From Jatrophihabitans sp035642535 (GTDB taxonomy: Bacteria > Actinomycetota > Actinomycetes > Mycobacteriales > Jatrophihabitantaceae), in NCBI GenBank assembly GCA_035642535.1, contig DASQSE010000052.1:47116-111115 (forward strand): 64,000 bases of DNA, read 5' to 3'. The position numbers were made by a program, and so were the translations under genes. The notes under the pieces were generated by a model that ran no database searches, was not told the origin of the DNA, and worked only from the letters and a program-made list of their open reading frames with translations. The number at the start of each line of letters is the position of its first letter. The first letter of the stretch is position 1. Of this stretch, positions 58,784-64,000 are shown piece by piece.

Positions 58784-59716
58784 GTGGTTAAGAAATTCCT
58801 GGCCCTAGCCAGCGCGATCATCGGATGCCTGTTCCTGGTGCCCGCGTCCGCCGGCGCGATCACGAACGGACAGCCGGACAACGGCGCCCATCCGTACGTC
58901 GGCGAACTGCTGTTCTACGTGCCGGACGAGATCGACCCGCGGTTCAACGACCCGGGCTCCTGGTTCACCTGCTCCGGCACACTGCTCAACAGCACGATCG
59001 TCGTGACCGCGGGGCACTGCACCTACGGCGTCGGGCACGACGGTGTCTCGACCACCGCGGGCGGCGGCAGCGGATCTGGCGGCAACGACGTGTGGATCGA
59101 CTTCAACGAGGCACCGGACTTCAGCATCCTGCCGCCGAGCGTGACCTTCGCGCCGGACAACAACGCCGGCCGCTACGCCGCCTGGACCGCCGCGCTCAAC
59201 GCGTCTCCGGAGTGGCACCACGCGACGGCGTTCCCACATCCGCAGTTCGACCCGAACGCGTTCTTCCTGCACGACGCGGGCGTGCTCCGGCTGGCGGCCC
59301 CGGTATCGATGAGCCACTACGGGCAGTTGCCGCAGCTCGGCCTGCTGAACACCCTGTTCCACAACAAGGCGCAGCACTACACCCCGGTCGGCTACGGCCT
59401 GGAGAAGTCCGGGCCGAAGATCGCGCTCGGCGGGGACACACGCAGGGTTGCTGACGAGATCCTGGTCAACCTCAACGGCGTTACCGGCACCGGCAAGGGA
59501 GTCGCGGCCCGCTTCTCGAACGACAACGGCGTCGTCCATCAGGGCGGCACGTGCTTCGGGGACTCGGGCGGGCCGATCCTGGTCGCCGGAACCCGCGTCG
59601 TGACGTCCGTGAATTCGTTCGGCATCAGCTCGACGTGCACGGGCAGCACCAACGCCTACCGCCTCGACCAGCCGGACGACCTCGCGTTCCTCGCAACGTT
59701 CGGCGTGACCCCGTAG
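58784..59716 (+). CDS. Secreted trypsin-like serine protease
   Basis: 310 residues. Signal peptide MVKKFLALASAIIGCLFLVP, cleaved near SAGA. Mature start ITNGQPDNGAHPYVGE resembles trypsin-family N-termini. Catalytic His in TAGHC, Asp probably in HDAGVLRL, Ser in GTCFGDSGGP. A Gly/Ser-rich insert (about 90-105) is unusual. GTG 58784 follows GGGGG at six bases; the first 39 codons of the longer frame from 58667 look like upstream leader. The 141-bp upstream gap also contains the divergent ABC promoter. Confidence 0.88.
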   Translation: MVKKFLALASAIIGCLFLVPASAGAITNGQPDNGAHPYVGELLFYVPDEIDPRFNDPGSWFTCSGTLLNSTIVVTAGHCTYGVGHDGVSTTAGGGSGSGGNDVWIDFNEAPDFSILPPSVTFAPDNNAGRYAAWTAALNASPEWHHATAFPHPQFDPNAFFLHDAGVLRLAAPVSMSHYGQLPQLGLLNTLFHNKAQHYTPVGYGLEKSGPKIALGGDTRRVADEILVNLNGVTGTGKGVAARFSNDNGVVHQGGTCFGDSGGPILVAGTRVVTSVNSFGISSTCTGSTNAYRLDQPDDLAFLATFGVTP

Positions 59717-59725
59717 GAACGCGGG

Positions 59726-60499
59726 TCAGACGAGTTCGATCGCGTCGGCAATCGAGTCGAGCACCCTGCTCGGCCGCCACGGAAAGCGCTCCACATCGAT
59801 GCGGCGGGTGGACCCGGTCAGCACCAGGATCGTCTCCAGGCCCGCCTCGATGCCGGCGACGACGTCGGTGTCCATCCGGTCACCGACCAGCACGGTGTTC
59901 TCCGAGTGCGCCTCGATCTGGTTCAGCGCGCTGCGCAGCATCATCGGGTTCGGCTTGCCGACGAAATACGGATCGCGGCCGGTCGCCTTCGTGATCAGCG
60001 CCGCCACCGAACCGGTCGCGGGGAGCGGTCCGTCCTCGGACGGGCCGGTGACATCCGGGTTGGTCGCGATGAATCGCGCGCCGTTCTCGACGAGCCGGAT
60101 CGCCCGCGTGATTGCCTCGAAGGAGTAGGTGCGCGTCTCGCCGAGCACGACGAAGTCCGGGTCGCGGTCGGTCAGCGTGTAGCCCACCTCGTGCAGCGCC
60201 GTCGTGATGCCCGCCTCGCCGATGACGTATGCCGAGCCGCGCGGCAGCTGGTCGGAGAGGAACGTCGCCGTCGCCAGCGCCGACGTCCAGATCGCCTCTT
60301 CGGGGACGTGCAGCCCCATCCGCAGCAGCCGCGCGGAGAGGTCCCGCGGCGTAAAGATCGAGTTGTTGGTGAGGACGAGGAACCGTCGATCGCGCTCGAC
60401 GAGGCGGGCCAGGAAATCGGTGGCGCCGGGTAGCGCGTGCTCCTCGCGCACCAGGACGCCGTCCATGTCGGTGAGCCAGCACTCGGCGTGCGCACGCAT
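59726..60499 (-). CDS. HAD-superfamily IIA phosphatase (NagD-like)
   Basis: 257 residues. Motif I TDMDGVLV (nucleophile Asp plus second Asp), motif II LVLTNNSIFTPRD, cap domain in the IIA position, motif III KPNPMMLRSAL and motif IV LVGDRMDTDVVAG. Members dephosphorylate sugar phosphates, glycerol phosphate, nucleotides or pyridoxal phosphate; the substrate is undefined. ATG 60499 (MRAHAECWLTDMDG). It converges on the protease gene 9 bp away and lies 55 bp downstream of glgX on the same strand. Confidence 0.9.
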   Translation of the reverse strand: MRAHAECWLTDMDGVLVREEHALPGATDFLARLVERDRRFLVLTNNSIFTPRDLSARLLRMGLHVPEEAIWTSALATATFLSDQLPRGSAYVIGEAGITTALHEVGYTLTDRDPDFVVLGETRTYSFEAITRAIRLVENGARFIATNPDVTGPSEDGPLPATGSVAALITKATGRDPYFVGKPNPMMLRSALNQIEAHSENTVLVGDRMDTDVVAGIEAGLETILVLTGSTRRIDVERFPWRPSRVLDSIADAIELV

Positions 60500-60554
60500 G
60501 CGCCTCAGTCTGTCAGCCCATGCCGCGCAGGCCCGGATTCCGGGTTCGCGACGA

Positions 60555-62711
60555 TCAGCCGCGGCGCACGCGGAGCAGCAGGACGGAGCGGGCCCGCATC
60601 GCCAGGTCCGCGCCGCCCGGCACGATCGGCACCGCGGCCGGCACCCTGCTCGCGAACCGGCCGATCGGCTTTCCGCCGACGGCTCCGGTGTCGATCACCC
60701 GCTCGTAGCCCGCCGCCCACGGTTGGTCGGGCAGCGTGAACACGCCGTCCGCGTCGCTGGAGTGCAGCAGCAGCAGGAACGAGTCGTCGACGATCGTCTC
60801 GCCGCGCGGGCCGCGGTGTCGCAGTCCGCGCCCGTCCAGGTACATGCCGATCGAGCGCAGCCCCGAGTCGTACCAGTCCGCGGAGGACAGCTCGCGGCCG
60901 TCCGGGTGGAACCAGGCGAGGTCCTTGCAGCCGTCGCCGCCCGCGACGGGGCGTCCTTCGAAGAAGGCCCGCTGGCGCAGTACGGGATGCGCGCGGCGCA
61001 GCGCCAACAGTCGGCGCACCAGGGCGAGCAGGTCCGTGCCGATCTCGCTCGGCGTCCAGTCCAGCCAGGAGACCTCGTTGTCCTGGACGTAGGCGTTGTT
61101 GTTGCCGTCCTGCGTGCGCCACATCTCGTCGCCGGCGACGAGCATCGGCGCACCAGTCGACAGCAGCAGCGTGGCGAGCAGGTTGCGCACCTGCCGCAGC
61201 CGCAGCTCCACCACCTCGGACGGGGCCGGATCGCCTTCGGCGCCGCAGTTGTAGGAGCGGTTGTCGTCGGTGCCGTCGCGGTTGTCCTCGCCGTTGTCCT
61301 CGTTGTGCTTCTTCTCGTACGACGCGAGATCGCGCATGGTGAATCCGTCGTGCGCGGTGATGAAGTTGATGGACGCGATGGGGAGCCGGCCGTCGTCGCC
61401 GTACAGGTCGGACGAGCCGGAGAGCCGGAACGCGAGATCGCGCACGCCGTCGGCCCCGTGCGCCCAGAACGAGCGGACGGTGTCGCGGTACTTGCCGTTC
61501 CACTCCGTCCACAGCGGTGGGAACTCGCCGACCTGGTAGCCGCCCGCGCCGACGTCCCACGGCTCGGCGATCAGCTTCGCCTGCGAGATCACCGGGTCTT
61601 GGTGGATGGTGTCGAAGAACGACGAAAGCTTGTCGACGTCGTGCAGCGAGCGGGCCAGCGCGGAGGCGAGATCGAAGCGGAATCCGTCGACGTGCATCTC
61701 GGTGATCCAGTACCGGAGCGAGTCGGTGATCAGCTGCAGCGGGAACGGCCGGCGCGGGTCGAAGGTGTTGCCGCAACCGGTGTAGTCGACGTACTGCGAC
61801 GGGTCGTCGTCCGCCAGCCGGTAGTACGAGCCGTTGTCGATGCCCCGGAACGCGAGCATCGGGCCGTCCGGGGGGCCCTCCGCGGTGTGGTTGTAGACGA
61901 CGTCGAGGATCACCTCGATCCCGGCCTTGTGCAGCGCGCGCACCATCGCCTTGAATTCGCGTACCTGATCGCCGTGGTTCGCGGCATAGGCGGCGTGCGG
62001 GGCGAAGAATCCGACCGTGTTGTAACCCCAGTAGTTGCGCATCCCACGCCGCTGGATCTGCGGCTCGGAGACGAAGTGGTGGATCGGCATCAGTTCGACG
62101 GCGGTGACGCCTAGCGAGCGCACGTGGTCGATCGCGGCCGGGTGCGCCAGGCCGGCGTACGTCCCGCGCAACTCGGGCGGGATGTCAGGGTGGCGCTTGG
62201 TGAAGCCGCGTACATGCAGCTCGTAGATGACTGTGTCGTCCCACGGCACCCGCGGGTGTTGGTCGTCACCCCACGGAAAGCTGTCGTGCACGATCACCGA
62301 TCTGGGCACGCTGGCAGCGGAATCGGCCGCGTTGTCCGGATAGACGTACGCGTGGTCGACGTACTCGCCCGCGATCGCGCGGGCGTACGGATCGAGCAGC
62401 AGCTTGTTGGGGTTGTGGAACAGCCCTTTCGAGGGGTCGAACGGGCCGTCGATCCGGAAGCCGTACCGCTGCCCGGGAGCGACACCCGGCACGTACCCGT
62501 GCCACACCTGGTAGGTGCGGTCGGCGAGCGGTATCCGGGTCTCCGCGCCGTTCGCGTCGAACAGACACACCGATACGGCGCTCGCCGTGGTCGACCAGAC
62601 GGCGAAATTCGTGCCTTCGCCGTTCCAATCCGCGCCGAGCGGAAACGGCGCACCCGGCCAGGCGCGATCGAGGCGTTTCGCCAGCGCCGCGGTCAACTGG
62701 TCGGGCTGCAT
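60555..62711 (-). CDS. glgX: Glycogen debranching enzyme
   Basis: 718 residues, GH13 subfamily 11 (isoamylase/GlgX/TreX). CBM48-like N-terminus (FPLGADWNGEGTNFAVWS), barrel with YELHVRGFTKRHPDIP, nucleophile in VDGFRFDLASAL, acid in LIAEPWDVG, and FITAHDGFTMRDL. It removes alpha-1,6 branches from glucan and works with GlgP. ATG 62711 (MQPDQLTAAL) is preferred over ATG 62771: TAGGGT (plus-strand 62719-62724) is 7 nt upstream, a leaderless promoter, and GlgX proteins normally lack the extra 20 residues. Confidence 0.93.
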   Translation of the reverse strand: MQPDQLTAALAKRLDRAWPGAPFPLGADWNGEGTNFAVWSTTASAVSVCLFDANGAETRIPLADRTYQVWHGYVPGVAPGQRYGFRIDGPFDPSKGLFHNPNKLLLDPYARAIAGEYVDHAYVYPDNAADSAASVPRSVIVHDSFPWGDDQHPRVPWDDTVIYELHVRGFTKRHPDIPPELRGTYAGLAHPAAIDHVRSLGVTAVELMPIHHFVSEPQIQRRGMRNYWGYNTVGFFAPHAAYAANHGDQVREFKAMVRALHKAGIEVILDVVYNHTAEGPPDGPMLAFRGIDNGSYYRLADDDPSQYVDYTGCGNTFDPRRPFPLQLITDSLRYWITEMHVDGFRFDLASALARSLHDVDKLSSFFDTIHQDPVISQAKLIAEPWDVGAGGYQVGEFPPLWTEWNGKYRDTVRSFWAHGADGVRDLAFRLSGSSDLYGDDGRLPIASINFITAHDGFTMRDLASYEKKHNEDNGEDNRDGTDDNRSYNCGAEGDPAPSEVVELRLRQVRNLLATLLLSTGAPMLVAGDEMWRTQDGNNNAYVQDNEVSWLDWTPSEIGTDLLALVRRLLALRRAHPVLRQRAFFEGRPVAGGDGCKDLAWFHPDGRELSSADWYDSGLRSIGMYLDGRGLRHRGPRGETIVDDSFLLLLHSSDADGVFTLPDQPWAAGYERVIDTGAVGGKPIGRFASRVPAAVPIVPGGADLAMRARSVLLLRVRRG

Positions 62712-62760
62712 CTTCCGGACCCTAACCGAATCGCCCGCTCGTTCGTCGATCGTCACTCCT

Positions 62761-62790
62761 AGCTCGCTCATGGGAAAGGCTCAGCGAGCT
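62761..62790. promoter_or_regulatory. Inverted repeat between divergent glgX and protease genes
   Basis: AGCTCGCT (62761-62768) and AGCGAGCT (62783-62790) form a perfect 8-bp inverted repeat with a 14-nt spacer. It lies between the two divergent starts (62711 and 62819). It could be an operator for either gene; no other evidence. Confidence 0.3.
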
Positions 62791-62818
62791 ACGGGGTGTA
62801 GACAGTTAGGTAGTGGAC

Positions 62819-63979
62819 ATGACGACGAACTATCCGTACGACCCGTATTCGGCGCAGCCGCCCTACGCGGCGCCGCCTCAGCCGCGCCCGAACCGGCTCG
62901 GCCGGGTGGTTGCGGGCGGCGTTGCGGCCCTCAGCGCCGCCGCGTTGGTCGGCGCGTTCGCCTTTGCCGGCCAGGGCGACACGGTCAACGGCTCGGGCTC
63001 GATGGCGCAGTTGCTGCCGACGGTGCCAGGGGACATGAACCCCGGCCGAAACGGCCGCTCCACCAGCGTCTCGCTCGCCACGCCGGAACAGGAGAAGGGC
63101 GTAGTCACGATCGTCTCCGTCCTCAAGTACCAGAACGCGGAGAGCGCGGGGACCGGCATGATCCTCACCTCCAACGGCGAGATCCTCACGAACAACCACG
63201 TCATCGACGGCGCCACGAGCGTCACCGTCACGGTCGCATCGACTGACCGGTCCTATCGCGCCGACGTGGTCGGCACCGACCCGACCGACGACGTCGCAGT
63301 GCTGCAACTGCGGCACGCGTCCGGGCTGACGACCGCCAACCTCGGCGATTCGTCCAACGTCCAGGTGGGCGACGCGATCGTCGGCGTCGGCAACGCCGGC
63401 GGCACCGGCACGCTGCGCGCGTCCAGGGGCATCGTCAGCGCTCTCGACCGCTCGATCACCGCCACCGACGAGTCCGGCCAGAACGCCGAGAAGCTGAGCG
63501 GCCTCATCCAGGTCAAGGCGGCCATCGTGTCCGGCGATTCAGGCGGACCGCTCTACGACGCGTCCGGCGACATCGTCGGTATTGACACCGCCGCATCCTC
63601 ACACCAGGCGCAGGACTCGACGGCCTACGCCATCCCGATCGACAGCGCGGTGAACATCGCCGACCAGATCGAGTCGGGCGTGCAAACCTCGACGATCCAC
63701 ATCGGGCTGCCCGCCTTCCTCGGCGTCGGACTGAGCCCGAATCAGACCAGGCACGCCGAGGTCAGCTCGCTGCTGCCCGGCGGGCCGGCCGCGTCGGCAG
63801 GCATCACCAGCGGCTCGGTGATCACGTCGGTGAACGGCACCAAGGTCACGACGGCCGACTCGCTGAAGCAGACGCTGCAGCGCTTCGAGCCGGGGCAGAA
63901 GGTTTCGATCGGCTGGACGGACGCCAGCGGCACCAGCCATACAGCCACCGTCACCCTCGCCACCGGCCCAGCTGATTGA
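62819..63979 (+). CDS. HtrA/DegP-type membrane-anchored serine protease with PDZ domain
   Basis: 386 residues. Pro-rich cytoplasmic start (YDPYSAQPPYAAPPQPRP), one transmembrane helix (about 28-52), protease domain with His in TNNHVI, Asp in TDDVAVLQL and Ser in SGDSGGP, then a C-terminal PDZ domain (about 295-380; ASAGITSGSVITSVNGTKV). It should degrade or refold misfolded proteins outside the membrane. ATG 62819 is chosen over GTG 62813; neither has a strong SD. The remaining 21 bases of the window show nothing. Confidence 0.9.
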   Translation: MTTNYPYDPYSAQPPYAAPPQPRPNRLGRVVAGGVAALSAAALVGAFAFAGQGDTVNGSGSMAQLLPTVPGDMNPGRNGRSTSVSLATPEQEKGVVTIVSVLKYQNAESAGTGMILTSNGEILTNNHVIDGATSVTVTVASTDRSYRADVVGTDPTDDVAVLQLRHASGLTTANLGDSSNVQVGDAIVGVGNAGGTGTLRASRGIVSALDRSITATDESGQNAEKLSGLIQVKAAIVSGDSGGPLYDASGDIVGIDTAASSHQAQDSTAYAIPIDSAVNIADQIESGVQTSTIHIGLPAFLGVGLSPNQTRHAEVSSLLPGGPAASAGITSGSVITSVNGTKVTTADSLKQTLQRFEPGQKVSIGWTDASGTSHTATVTLATGPAD

Positions 63980-64000
63980 TCTCAGCTGATTCCGACCGCT

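Overview
The window is high-GC DNA from an actinomycete. Supporting evidence: NucS mismatch endonuclease, the GlgE maltose-1-phosphate pathway, a DivIVA-type coiled-coil protein, crotonyl-CoA carboxylase/reductase, an ECF42-type sigma factor with DGPF partners, an F420/LLM oxidoreductase, a class E/F-type sortase, many GTG/TTG starts, and many probable leaderless promoters (TANNNT 6-8 nt before the start codon). A relative of Jatrophihabitans/Frankia-type lineages is my guess; the sequence alone does not settle the genus. No rRNA, tRNA or CRISPR array was seen.

Layout. 1-429: 3' part of nucS. 692-2593: secreted protein of unknown function. 2732-4507: tandem-duplicated 3-hydroxyacyl-CoA dehydrogenase. 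4568-10858: the most unusual locus, a three-gene signalling operon with overlapping genes and a candidate sigma-28/WhiG-type promoter (TAAA-N15-GCCGATCC). It encodes REC-HDOD, REC plus a degenerate HD-GYP-like domain, and a 1,308-residue membrane histidine kinase that carries degenerate GGDEF and EAL domains and two PAS domains. 10833-16368: an unknown protein, a DivIVA-like protein, then acyl-CoA genes (ccr, methylmalonyl-CoA epimerase, thiolase, meaB). 16365-17100: two decayed genes (LuxR-type regulator and MaoC-type dehydratase). 17057-22543: hydrolases, a DUF2127-like membrane protein, and the DGPF-DGPF-ECF42 sigma module whose sigma gene appears to start at CTG. 22632-32459: FAD dehydrogenase, SDR, secreted SGNH esterase, glutaryl-CoA dehydrogenase-like enzyme facing a MarR regulator, sortase, acyl-CoA mutase, molybdopterin sulfite-oxidase-like enzyme, enoyl-CoA hydratase. 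32514-36161: tightly coupled operon of thioredoxin/TPR chaperone, MprF-C-terminal-like protein, class IV aminotransferase and sulfotransferase. 36137-39767: regulators, LLM oxidoreductase, DHFR-like protein and a decayed alpha/beta hydrolase.

39755-53088 is the alpha-glucan/trehalose region: glgE, treS, maltokinase and glgB on the minus strand, and glgP divergent from glgE. A four-gene cassette (FitAB/VapBC-type toxin-antitoxin, class III aminotransferase, HpnA-like epimerase) sits between glgE and treS, which are usually adjacent in actinomycetes. glgX lies further along (60555-62711). Together these genes convert trehalose to maltose, maltose-1-phosphate and branched glucan, and degrade the glucan again. 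53139-53247 holds two copies of a long palindromic unit. The rest encodes acetoacetyl-CoA synthetase, a PAP2-diacylglycerol-kinase fusion, a DrrAB-like ABC exporter, a secreted trypsin-like protease, a HAD phosphatase and an HtrA-type PDZ protease.

Functional links. Thiolase, the duplicated 3-hydroxyacyl-CoA dehydrogenase, acetoacetyl-CoA synthetase, Ccr, epimerase, MeaB and the mutase suit assimilation of acetyl-CoA/C4 units through an ethylmalonyl-CoA-like route. The mutase here has residues expected for a non-dicarboxylic acyl-CoA, so it is not an obvious methylmalonyl-CoA mutase.
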